NCBI GenBank assembly: GCA_022835595.1
Contig: BQUP01000007.1
Span: forward strand, 62,001-126,000
Direction of reading: 5' to 3'
DNA length: 64,000 nt
Source of the DNA: Cystobasidium ongulense
Lineage: Eukaryota; Basidiomycota; Cystobasidiomycetes; Cystobasidiales; Cystobasidiaceae
Positions 26,541 through 38,300 of this stretch are shown piece after piece. Positions within the stretch are counted from its first letter, which is position 1; each line of letters opens with the position of its first letter. The notes beneath the pieces were generated by a model. It had not been told where the DNA came from. It saw only the letters and a list, made by a program, of their open reading frames with translations, and did not search any database. The translations under genes and the position numbers were made by a program.

Positions 26541-26781
26541 TCTAGGTCGCAGTAATCGTACCCGGTGAGACTGCGAATGTGTCGTGCGTACTTCCTGTCA
26601 TTGTCAGTATGATGTTCATCATCATATTCTGTATATCCCGCACAAGGTGGTCTGTCTAGTACACTTCTTCCGATCTGTCTCAAGTATTCTTGCACACTGC
26701 TGAACCTGAAACCCTATTGCATGCTGCCCTCTACCTTGCTCTTCCTCCCAGACTATCGCCCCACTGCAGCTCAACCTGAAC

Positions 26782-27415
26782 ATGCTGCACATTCGAAACG
26801 CGGAAGCTGGGGATATGCATGTTCTGCTGGAGATCTACAACGTGGTTCTAAAGACTACGAGTCGGCCGCTGTCGAATTATCTGATGGCACCACTGATACT
26901 GATTAAGGCCACGCATTGTCTCATTTAGATGCCATATGGTCTGATGAACCACAGACGAAAGAAGGTATGCTTGAATGGCTCCAAGGTCTGCAAAACGATG
27001 GATATGCTTGTCTCGTCGGCGAGACTGATACCGGAGAGGTTGTCGGTTATGTTGCGATCGGGCAGTGGAGGAAGCGCGATGGCTACAGATTGTGAGTTGG
27101 GCTTGTGTTGACGACAGCAAGAGCAAAAGTTCTGCATGTGACTTTGACCGGTCACTTCCCAGTACTGCCGAAGTCACTCTGCATCTGCATCAAAAGAGTC
27201 AGAAGAAAGGTTATGGAAGGACACTCTTGAATGCGATGATAGAAAAATCGAGAGACAATGGATTGAAGAATCTGATTGCAGGTATATCAGGAGATAACAC
27301 AGGCTCTCTTGCTTTCTTCAAGAAAATGGGCTTTAGAACCATTGGCATTTTTGAAGGAGTGGGATGGCGGAACGAGACTTGGCTAGATTTGGTGCAGATG
27401 CAGTTTAGACTATAG
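26782..27415 (+). CDS. GNAT acetyltransferase, phosphinothricin-acetyltransferase-like
   Basis: The ATG at 26782 gives MLHIRNAEAGDMHVLLEIYN, the usual PAT opening. An intron with donor GTCGGC joins KTTN to AIWSDEPQTKEGMLEWLQGL, and a second intron joins GYVAIGQWRKRDGYRF to TAEVTLHLHQ. The acetyl-CoA loop is QKKGYGRTLLNAMI (the R/Q-x-x-G-x-G/A pattern), followed by GISGDNTGSLAFFKKMGF and the C-terminal GVGWRNETWLDLVQMQ typical of the bar/PAT subgroup. The probable reaction is N-acetylation of a small amine, possibly an amino-acid-like toxin. About 180 residues. It sits between two paralogous MFS genes, which fits a detoxification unit; the substrate is unknown. Confidence 0.9.
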
Positions 27416-27753
27416 TCCTGCGTTTTGTCTTGTGTGCAATTGCACTATGCCACCTGGCTTTCTTGCTGGGTCTGTGTGAGGAAAAGGGCGGCTTTCATTG
27501 CCGGAGTTAAAAGTCAAGGTTCAAAATCGATTAGCTGGCTACCTTGCCCTTTGTAGCCGCCGCTTTGTTTGGTCTTTATCGCAATGCAGACATCATCGAA
27601 GACTTTTCGCGTATTCGGTTCCCTAGAGGCCATGATTATGGCAAACCTGAGCTTGTTGACCCGAGGCCTCCCACTGACATTGCATTGCAAGCGCTGCCTG
27701 GAAGTCTCAAGCCCGCAACAACTGCAGCAGCCACCGGGATTACGCGGAGCCAT
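27416..27753. promoter_or_regulatory. Upstream region of the second MFS gene
   Basis: 338 bases between the GNAT stop and the chosen MFS start. The MFS reading frame stays open upstream to about 27544, so a longer N-terminus or an upstream exon is possible, but that stretch has no counterpart in copy 1. Confidence 0.4.
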
Positions 27754-29550
27754 ATGCAAGCAGACGAGGATTTCGAGGAAAGGCAGCCACTGCTGGCCAA
27801 GCAAGATGATGTTCGGCTGCGAGCGCGTGCGACCGGCCTACCCTGGGGACAGGTCACAGTTCTGGCCATCTGGCGGTCGGCTCATGTATGAATTATCAAG
27901 CCATACACCTACCATGGTACGCGACGCCCTAGGCTGATCAATCCACTTTGCAGGGACTCTATTTCGGTTTCCTTCTGACGTGGTGGGAAAACTCTCCTGC
28001 ATGTCGAGAGCTTGCTGCTCGCTTGCTCAGTAGACGGTCTTTGCTGAGAGTTGTCCTTCATAAAAACAGGATAACACGATTTCTATTATCAAACAAACTC
28101 GCAACTGAGACCAGCGTGGGACGAGTAGCAGGATGGATCGAATCAGCATATTCTTTGGGCGTACTGATAGGTCTTGCACCTGCGTCCTATCTAAGCGATT
28201 CCTGGGGCCGAAAACCGACTGCGATATGCGGTATTCTTTGCGCTTCGACAGGTACGATCGCTTTTGGCTTCGCAAAAACTATACCGCAACTGGTAGCAAT
28301 CAGATGCTTCAATGGCTTCTTCATCGCTTTTCTGCCTGCGTAAGTACCTATTCATTGGTAGTCTGGACGGTATTGACCTCATTTTGAACGCTCAGAACCA
28401 TCCTCACTAGTCTGATTGAGCTTTCTACCCCAAGCACGCTGCCAATGGTATTCACCATCAACTCCATGTCCTACCGGTTTGGGACACTCGCGGCCCCCTT
28501 CGTGGGTGGCTTTCTCGCGGAGCCAGCTACGCACTACCCGAACTTGTTCGGTGAAACGCTGTGGGATTGTTATCCGTACGCCCTGTCGGGAGTAGTGGTA
28601 GGTCCAGTTGATTTTTAGCTTATAAGTTTGATGAACTGAAGCTTCTCATAAAGGCTGCCTCTATACCTCTACTGGCTACACTAGTTGGCATTTTTATTGT
28701 GCAAGAGACGCTTCCAAGAGAAAGAAGACATTCAATCTTCGGTTTCTTCACAAGAAGGCACGAACAAAGTACCTCTGCCCCCCAGGCCGTCCAGGAGGAG
28801 ACTCCATTGAGAGCAATGTTCACCAAGCCGATCTGCTTTATGCTGTTCCTATGGGGACTTTACGTAGTGAGTGGGATTGTCGGTCATAGCGCAACGAGCA
28901 CCGGGTATTCTAAGTGTTCGTGTTTTTAGTTTATGCAAATGACTGGCATTGTGACAGAAGTCCTCTTTCTGTCTTCGCCGACAAGTGTGGGAGGACTCGG
29001 CTTCGCGCCAAGGGAGATGGCCATCGTATACTCGACTCGAACCATCATGTCCAGTGCAAGCAACCTTCTACTCTACCCTCCATTGGCTCGTCGCTATAGA
29101 CCAGAGGCCATCTTCCGATGGGGAATCACCATCAACAACACCACATACTATGGACTTTATTTTGCCTTTGGCATGTACGCAGCTCTTTATCATCCTTCGC
29201 ACGGCCTAAGCCTGGTCCTCCTGTTCATGCTTTGTATACCAATGGGCGTCAACGGCTGCACTACTACAGCATGCACCCAGGCCTTGACATTCAGAGTATC
29301 CAGTAAAGCATATCTGGCACGTATAAGTACTGCGCAAGAGTACGTAGCCAATATCGGACATGGCGTTGGAAGTGTGGTGGGCAGTAATGCATGGGCTTTA
29401 GGAGTAACATACAGTATGATGCATGGGCAAGCGGTATGGCTAACTATCTTCATCTTCGCACTACTTCTTGCAGGATTGGCTAGCCTGTTGACAGAGCAGA
29501 AGAGCTGGCAAGATGATGAGGCAGATGTCACGGTAGCAGTAGATGCGTAG
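27754..29550 (+). CDS. MFS transporter, tandem copy 2
   Basis: Paralogue of the gene at 23697-25495 with the same exon plan. Its N-terminus MQADEDFEERQPLLAKQDD again carries an acidic dileucine, and helix 1 follows LPWGQVTVLAIWR. The loop motif LSDSWGRKPTAICGILC is identical. Later parts differ more: SMSYRFGTLAAPFVGGFL, KAYLARISTAQEYVANIG and a longer acidic tail (DDEADVTVAVDA). I take the ATG at 27754 because it gives the same N-terminal length as copy 1. The substrate is unknown; the divergence in the C-terminal helices suggests the two copies may differ in specificity. Confidence 0.9.
28140..28349 (+). repeat. Near-identical tract shared by the two MFS genes (copy 2)
   Basis: Partner of 24083-24292. 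The sharp rise in identity over one exon, ending just inside the next intron, is unlike the neighbouring exons of the same pair. Confidence 0.75.
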
Positions 29551-30690
<1,140 letters not shown>

Positions 30691-31765
30691 GATTGATTGA
30701 TTTGGGGTGGGGGGTGGAGTGTTGTTTTGGTGGAAGCTGCGTAAATGGGAGTGGGTGGTTTGGAAGCGTGGACGGGACGGGCGAAGACAGAGAGCGAGGA
30801 CGATGGGAGCAGTGAATGTGATAGAAGAGTAGGAATGATGATGATGATGATATATGTCAGTGTTTGATGCCCTCTCCGAACCCTGCAGGGAGTCCTCCTC
30901 ACCTTTCAAGCTGCGGCGTGCTGGAGTTGCGGATGCGAGTGGAAGAGAGAAGCGCGAGCAGAAATCGCACTCTTGTTCTTTCCAGAATTGCTAAACATCC
31001 TACGACAGTGATCGAGATTATGTGGCTTGTTCGTACCAACAACAAAGCCTGCGCCACGCTCTGGTTGGCTGGCGGTGGGGGGGCATGGTGGCGAAATCTA
31101 GGTGGCAGTTTACATAGCAATCAGAGGTACAAGCTATACAGCAGATGCTTCTTAATTGCTATACGCAACCAATGCAACCTTGTTTAGAGTCTCACGAACA
31201 CCTGCGTACCCGGTGGACACCTGAGAGCCGCGAGTCGCTTCTCGATTTCAACGAACTTTACGCGTAACTGCGAGTTGGGCGTGGCTTTGTCAGCAAGCGA
31301 TACGACGGTTTTCAAGCAGGACATTCCATGTGTATTTGCAGGCAAGACAACCTTCTATTCCACAACCTAACTACCCATACATTATTTATGCCTAAAGCTG
31401 TCCACGTTAGCGACGAAATCATTGGGGTTTTGATAGAGATACACACTTCCATAGGAACAAATGTCTGCGTATTTGTCGGAATGTCCTTTCCTTTTCATTG
31501 AAGTCTTTCTCCTTTACAAACTTGTACTGCGAGCTAGACTGATTTTGAACTGTTTGTCATTGTTGTAGTATAATGCACATGTGCCTTGCGAAATAATTGG
31601 GTCGGTCTTGTATCATTTTCAGAAGCCGACAGCCAATCCAGTCCCAAACCCTTTCCAGCCGTATCTGCCTTTAGCCGTCCCGATTCTCCCGACTACAATG
31701 TATAGAAACCTGACATGCAGATCAACTTGAAACCACATTCACATATAATCGTTCAATCAAGCAGA
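30691..31765. promoter_or_regulatory. Histone H4 upstream region and 3' flank of the C2H2 gene
   Basis: About 1.1 kb. Next to the H4 start, the coding strand has a pyrimidine-rich leader and an ATG-triplet microsatellite near 30837-30851, with a TATAT stretch near 30850. Further out is the 3' flank of the C2H2 gene. A divergent H3 gene, common beside fungal H4, is not present. Confidence 0.4.
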
Positions 31766-34700
31766 TCAAGTGTTAATGCCACCCTTTCTACCCGATTGTC
31801 TCCTCTTATGAGAAGGCGATTCCATCGGATTACCTGGTTGCTGTATGACAGGAGTATTCATCGCATTACCATTGTTATTATCATTGATAGTATTCGTAGA
31901 ATTATTAGATCTGTGACTTTCATTTCGTCTTCGTTTATTATTGCCATTATTTCTGTTCGAAGCAACTGCAGCTGTAGGTGGAGGCGGAACAGCTTGTTGT
32001 TGCTGCTGGCTTTGGTGTTCGTGGTGCTGCATTAAATGATGCTGAGAAATTTGATGCCCATGCTGATCTGTGTTATAAGCACGATTATCATATTCATGCT
32101 GCGGGACCATTCCGCTCGCTTGAAGATGAGGCGATAGGTGATGCTGCTGCTGTTGACGATGCGAACGGTGCTGAGGTGCATACACAGATTCATCGTGCAT
32201 ATGAGGCGGTAGAGGTGGTAATGGCTGATGATTATAAGAGTGCTGTTGCGGTTGCATCTGATGGTGGTGTTGCTGCAGTTGCTGTTGAGCAGGATGAGGA
32301 GATAAATGAGAATGAGCGATCGCGCTAGAGTGTATAGATACACCATGCTGCGGAGGTGGTGGTGCTGAATAAGAGAAAGGATCTTGGTACCCTCTTACAT
32401 TCCCATATGGACCACCTAATCCGGCGACATTGTGTTGCGGATGCTGATGTCCTCCTGACGAATGTTGGGCTTGCTGCTCAGAAGGATCATAATATGCGAA
32501 CCTCACTTCGGCTCCTACAGTACTACCACTATTGTCCCCATGCCCACTATTCATACTGTTGTCCATCGAGGGTAGAAGAGGAAATCCATTTCGCTGCAAT
32601 GTACTACTTCCAGGCATGGTATAATGGTTTTGTTCACCAATACCTCCATTTCCACCGGCAGAATGAGGAGGTAAAGAGTCATCAATGCCAGATTGACTAG
32701 CAGACTGAGCAGGCTGTAGAGCACTAGTGGAAGCTTCTGCATTTGCTCGTCCGTCTTCGCTCCCATCCATGACACTGCCGCTCCCAGCTCTTGACGCTTG
32801 CTGTGCGCCCACGACTTTCGCAACGTGCCATTGTGAAGTTCGTTTCCCTTTATCGTGGGTGCGTTTCTGATAGAGATGGAACGAAAAGCAGGTAAACGTC
32901 AGTGAGAAGAAGCACAGAAAACGAGATTGTGGAAATAGTTAAGAAAACTTACATGAGAATTCAGATTGTCCAATCTAGAAAATCTCAAACCACAAAGAGG
33001 TATATCACATAAGAAAGGTTTTTCCTGGGTATGAGTTTTTTCATGTCTTCTTAGATGCTCCCTTCTAGAGAAAGACCAATTACAATTTGAAAATTTACAT
33101 TTATGATTTTTACTTTCTAAATTTGTATTTGTTGGTCTTCTTCCTTTTTGTTTCTTTGTCGGTACACTTGGCTGTGGTGGATGAATTCCGTCTGCTCCTT
33201 CTTGGCTTCCCTCCCCTTCCTCTTCTTCGCCCCCCTCTGCCTTGTGATTGTTGCTCATCATACTCGTGTCTTCGTTCACTGTATCGCCAACACTTGTACT
33301 TGTGGACGTAGATGCATTGGCAGCTGACGATGTGGACGCATTTAGTCCAGCCCCATCATGAAGTCCATTGCCACCTCCAGAGCCGTTATAGCCAGTAGAA
33401 GAAGATTGAAGATGTGGTTGTGAAGCATTAGGAAACTGCAAAAGGTAATCGGTTCCTGGTAAAGGTGGTAAGGCACTTGCGTAATGCTGTTGCTGGTGAC
33501 TACTGCTGGTGTGAAGAGGCGGCGGCGCTGAAAGAGTAGAGGCATAGCTCAGTCCTCCATGTTGTTGAGATAGATGAGGGGTCGAATGCACGGAGCTTAT
33601 TTGTGAGGGATGGTAGGGATGGTTACTAGGTAACACGTATGGATCGATGAAATACCGGACACCAGCACTATCTTCATTGTTCGACAGCGACAAGTCTGAT
33701 CGCTGGCCTTGGGAAGAATCGTCTTGCCCATTGTGTGGATACAGCTGGACTTGAGAAGGATCAAATTGCCTCCCTTGCAAATTGACATACGCATGTTGAG
33801 CTTGATGACAACCACTGCCAGCTGATATAGCTTGTCCATGGAGTTGAGGAGATGATGTATGATGATAAGCAGGTCCTGTCTTTCCTCCTGCTATTGAAGC
33901 GATATTTGGTCGATGATAGACGGGGTAGGGGTGAGATGGAGGGATGTCAATGCTTGCATTCGAATACGATGGATGTTGCGCTCCTTTCGCATATAGTACA
34001 TGGACCGCATCAAGAGAAGAAGCAGCGTCTTCCGGCGTAGTAGCATGAGTACCTTCGCTCGTTCTGGAGGATATGTCCGAGGCAGCTGATGATATACTAG
34101 GATCAGTTGCGGTATGGGAGAGGGAGGGTGCAGAAGTAGTTGCCGAGGTGGCGGATAATGATGATTTAACGGTGTTGATGGATGAGATGCTGGTTTTTTG
34201 GTCTGCGTTTCTTCTATCTTTCCGCCGCGTTGTTCTCGCTGATGAAGGTGGTGGACGAGATTGTGGATTAATAGTTTCGCTTGTAGACGAAGAAGTGCCA
34301 AGCTGCCGGGCAGAGCTTGAAGAGGAGTGGGATAGAGCAGCCAGTCTGAGGCTGTCCTCAAGATGAGCAGACGACGAAAGATCAGAATTGCCAGCGGGTA
34401 CTCCCCCAGTATTACTTGAGAAAGTCTTTCCATTGCCATTATTGCCGTTGTTCATGCCAGTCGGTGATCGCGCAAATGAGGAGGATGCCAGAGGTGCATT
34501 TGGAGAGGTTGTTGAAGGCAGAGTAGAAGTTGCAGCAGCAGCCGTGTTCCGGGTTGATCTCTGTCTAGTTCTTCGCGCAGGCCCAGTGCTGCCATCTTCC
34601 ATTGCCGTATTCACAGAGGCACCAGGTGTGCCAGAACCACCAGCGTTGACGGATCTTCTTGGATTGGAGCGGGTCTGTCCAGCATCGCTGTGAGAGCGGG

Positions 34701-34767
34701 CGTCTCCGTCATGCGCTTGCTGCAGCATCGCAGCCTCTGCCAGCTGCTGCAAGTCGAGGTCGTGCAT
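31766..34767 (-). CDS. C2H2 zinc-finger transcription factor with Q/H-rich tail
   Basis: Two exons. The first begins MHDLDLQQLAEAAMLQQAH and is largely Ser/Thr/Asn-rich with a short acidic patch (GGEEEEGEG) before the DNA-binding domain. Finger 1 is CKFSNCNWSFSRREHLRRH, with linker THTQEKPF. Finger 2 is CDIPLCGLRFSRLDNLNSH, completed across an intron by KRTH in the second exon. A basic patch (KKQKGRRP) precedes the fingers. The second exon encodes a long region rich in Gln, His, Pro and Asn, ending in a basic tail (KRRQSGRKGG). About 950 residues. The finger spacing and RREHLRRHEKTH/RLDNL pattern are those of fungal Msn2/Nrg1-type regulators, but orthology is not certain. Upstream in-frame sequence lacks an ATG, so 34767 is the start. 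Confidence 0.88.
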
Positions 34768-35368
34768 GGCAGCTTTGGAGATGTGGGATCCGCAGCTGTG
34801 CCGGGAGCTGCAATCAGCGGACTGCAATTCATACGGCAGTCGAAGCACCTCACTCACCCAGACACAGGTGCCCACGCCTACCAGGCTATTGCAGGTGCAC
34901 TAATAGCCTGCAGATCCACTCACTAACCTCCTCCAATGTCTGCTAATCTCCTCCTGCTCCCGCTGCTCTGCTGCAGAAGGGAAGGCCAGCCCTATTCTCG
35001 CTCCCTCAAGAAACGGGGGAGGTCGCCACCAAGCTCTCTACAAGCTGATGTTCAATGGCAAGTAGATGTGGAGCATTGAACAGAGAAATGTTACTGGACC
35101 CTCGTGCTAGCTTGCTTTTCACCCTGCGAAATTAGCCAGAGAATGCTGTCAGCTGGTACCGCCACCGCACCAAAGTCGCAATTAGTGACCTTCGCATACT
35201 CGGTCCAGTCCGTACCTTTCATCACAAAGTCCTATTTCATGCACTGATTACAACGCAGGGAGTTCATGCCATTATATAGTCTAGTGTCAATGGAGAACAT
35301 ATCCTATTCTACAGGTATTCTGACCTCTTTATTGCATCCATTTACTCACATAACACAAAGCAGACACC
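34768..35368. promoter_or_regulatory. Upstream region of the C2H2 gene
   Basis: 601 bases between the C2H2 start and the DOP1 stop, both on the minus strand. A GTGAGT...AG pair just upstream of the start could be a 5' UTR intron. No other coding signal. Confidence 0.4.
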
Positions 35369-38300
35369 TCATTCTCCTTCGAATAAGTCGTTCTCCAAAC
35401 TAGTCTCAACCGCACTCCAATCGATTCCGCCAAGTGAGTATACAGCTTCGTAATTAGCCAAAGAAGCTCTACTGAAGAACGGTTCCAGCGCTATAATCGA
35501 AGTAATTTTACTTTGTCGAAGATTTGAGAGTAATGGTTTGATAAGTTGTTTAGTGACTAGACTAGTGATAGAGAGATCCGGTAGGCCTGCCTTCAACAAG
35601 GCTTCCGAGAGAGTCTCTTGCTGCGTAACGTCGGTAAGTGTATCATCGAGTGCAGGCTCGCCCGAAAAGGAGGCACGCTGTGTCATTGCCGACATAGCCA
35701 AAGACGTGATTCCACCCTCGTCTCCGTCTTCCGCTCTTGAGTCCTTCGATCCGTAGACTGACCGTGCCAGAGGACCATTCTTGGAATTCAATAACGAAAT
35801 AGAAGCCCGCGGTCCAGTATGACTCTGACTCATCAAATCGTTGCGCTGATTTATGATCTCCCCTAAGCGATCCATTGTAGCTTGTGGAGTCCAACTTTCA
35901 GGCGGATAGGCAGCATCCACGGTATCCGTGATGAACATCCATTGGTGGCTGTTCGGTTAAATAGCGAAATAATAGTGAGCAATGTCACTTGGTAATATGG
36001 AGTCTTAAAAATAGGCTCACATTTGGAACTCCTCCGTTTGTAAAACAAGCAGTAAATCTAAGAACTTGCATGCTGACAAGATGAGTTGTAAATATTCGGT
36101 CGTTTGAACGCCCGGGTCGTTCATGAGCGTCTCAAAGAGCCGAAGCTGGGGAAGACACGAACGTCGTGCATCAGCGGATGGGGCCCTCGTCACGATAAGA
36201 TCGTTCCGTATCTAAAAGTTGAATGACTTACTAATTCTGTAAGGATAATGGGCCAGAAACTGGATAGATGCTGATTGCCAATCCTACAGAGCAGGACTCG
36301 TAGACAAAGGTACACCTGTGATAAGGGTAACGACACCGGAGAATCAGTCAACGCCAACTGTTTACATGCTTTCCATTGGAGAAAGCTAACCCCGAAACGT
36401 ACCTCAGAATGCACCAGATCGCTAACATTGGCCCTCAGTAACTCTACCACCTTCTCTTGGATAGCAGGTAATTGGGTCAAGTACCTATTTTTCTCTCCGC
36501 AATAAATCGTATAACTCAACCGTCTAATTGAAATACTCTTGCTCAGATTCTCTAATTCTCTATTGATGAAGATATTCGCAGCTGACGAATTACTCGATGA
36601 GATTTTATGTATGAGTTCTGGGAACCTTTCTTTGTCACTTGTGATCAAAGCTTGTACTATGGACCTCCATTTTATAGCTGTGCTAGGCGAACCGTAGAAG
36701 AATCGGTTATCATTGTAGATTTCTAATACTTGAGAACGCCACGACCTCAACGCGGCCGGTACCTTAGTGAGCTCGGAGAGAAGCTCGAGGACTGCATCGT
36801 CGACTTCGAAAGATCTTCCAGGGGAAATTACATAGCAACAATCAGCAGTGAATTCGCATCGCTGTGAGTACGTAAAGTGCCTGACTCACCTAGTTCTCGT
36901 CTTAAAGGAAGGAGATACGTTATAGTACATAATGTTGCTGCATGTAGCTGCAAGCTTGTCATTATCGATACTGAAGCGTCTGAAGTCCGGTACGACTCGG
37001 TTTGCCAAGAATAGTGCAAGCTGGAAGGTCAGAGGAATAGCAGATATTAGTATTCCGTATTGCGTATGTAACTGCACCAATTCGATCTCACCTCTTTCGC
37101 TGAATCAGTCGACCTAGCTGACACATGAACACTCTTCTCGCTCATGACACTAGCTTCCAAAAATTCTTTTCCACTGCCTGGTCCTTCTAAGGGTGTAGTC
37201 GGTGCAGTACCATCATTCTCCTTACTATGTGCTCTCAAACTTGCATCGCTAGGTCTCAAGAGCCCGGCTCCAGAACGGCCTGACATCTGCACAGTTGAAT
37301 CAACGAGCTTGACAAAGTTTTCAATCAAGTCTCTTCGCATGCGTCTATCTTCCAATGCGGAAGTAGTAGAAATCTTTTCCGCTAATGCCGTAAAGCAACG
37401 TAATGTAGGGAAAAGTCGATATTTATGTATAGTAGGCGTATTGATGAATTCTTTCGAGAAATTCAGGAAGGAACTCCATATTTGGACAGCTACCGCTCCC
37501 TCTTGTCTATTGATATACGCTTCTAGAAACTCAAAGCGTAACATCTCATGGCTGGAAAAGGAAGACCCGTCGTTAATAAAAGTCTCTTTGTGTGGCGCAT
37601 GCAGGCGACATGCTTACTGTGTTGGGACCGCTGGCATTATCTTGCCTTTATCATTGACATATTGGCCATGTATGATGTCCGAAAGCATGGATACCACGCT
37701 CTGCGCGCTGGAAGACAGATACTGTAGGATTTCGAACAGTCTTTCCTGTCTCTCTAGGCATTCCTGAAGATCCAGTCGTTGCTGTTCCATATTCCAGCGG
37801 TCGACCACACCTTCAAGTACCTCTGTTGCATTTGTTTTGTACAGTCTCTCGAAAGCTTTCTTTGTGCGAGACTGCACATGCTCTGATGTGTAGCCTTGTG
37901 AAGTGCCTTCATCGAAATCAGCCGCACTGTCCAGATAGACAGATACATTCCATGCTGAAAGCAAAAGTTGTATGAAGCTATCTAGTTTTGCAGTCATCAG
38001 GCTCTTCGCTCTAGGCTGAGAGTCCGCTAAATGAGACGCAGTTCCATCAGTGGTTCCCAAAGCGGTGCTGATGTAGCCCAGGAATCCACCACCACCCGTT
38101 GCATCGTTAGCAGAGTGCGGTCTATCTGACTGGTCGGTCTCACTTTGTAGAGGTTGAGCTGTCTTGGCCTCTTCGAGAGCCATTGAGAACAGCCTTTCTA
38201 GCGCGTTCAACAGAATGGTATAATCGGCATCATTGACTCCCACAGAAGCAGCTTTGCCCTTTTGAGCCGGATCATACGCTGTCTGTAGCTCTTGTACGAA

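Noticed and set aside
27544-27753. N-terminal extension of the second MFS transporter
   Set aside because: The frame is open but has no match in the paralogue and no ATG is needed there; the ATG at 27754 gives the same length as copy 1.
30864-31187. Possible divergent histone H3 gene upstream of H4
   Set aside because: None of the frames contains H3 motifs such as ARTKQTARKS.
33000-33130. Repeats of CAG/CAT triplets and Gln/His runs near the C2H2 gene as a microsatellite array
   Set aside because: The runs lie inside the coding sequence and are mixed codons, so they reflect a low-complexity protein region rather than a separate repeat element.
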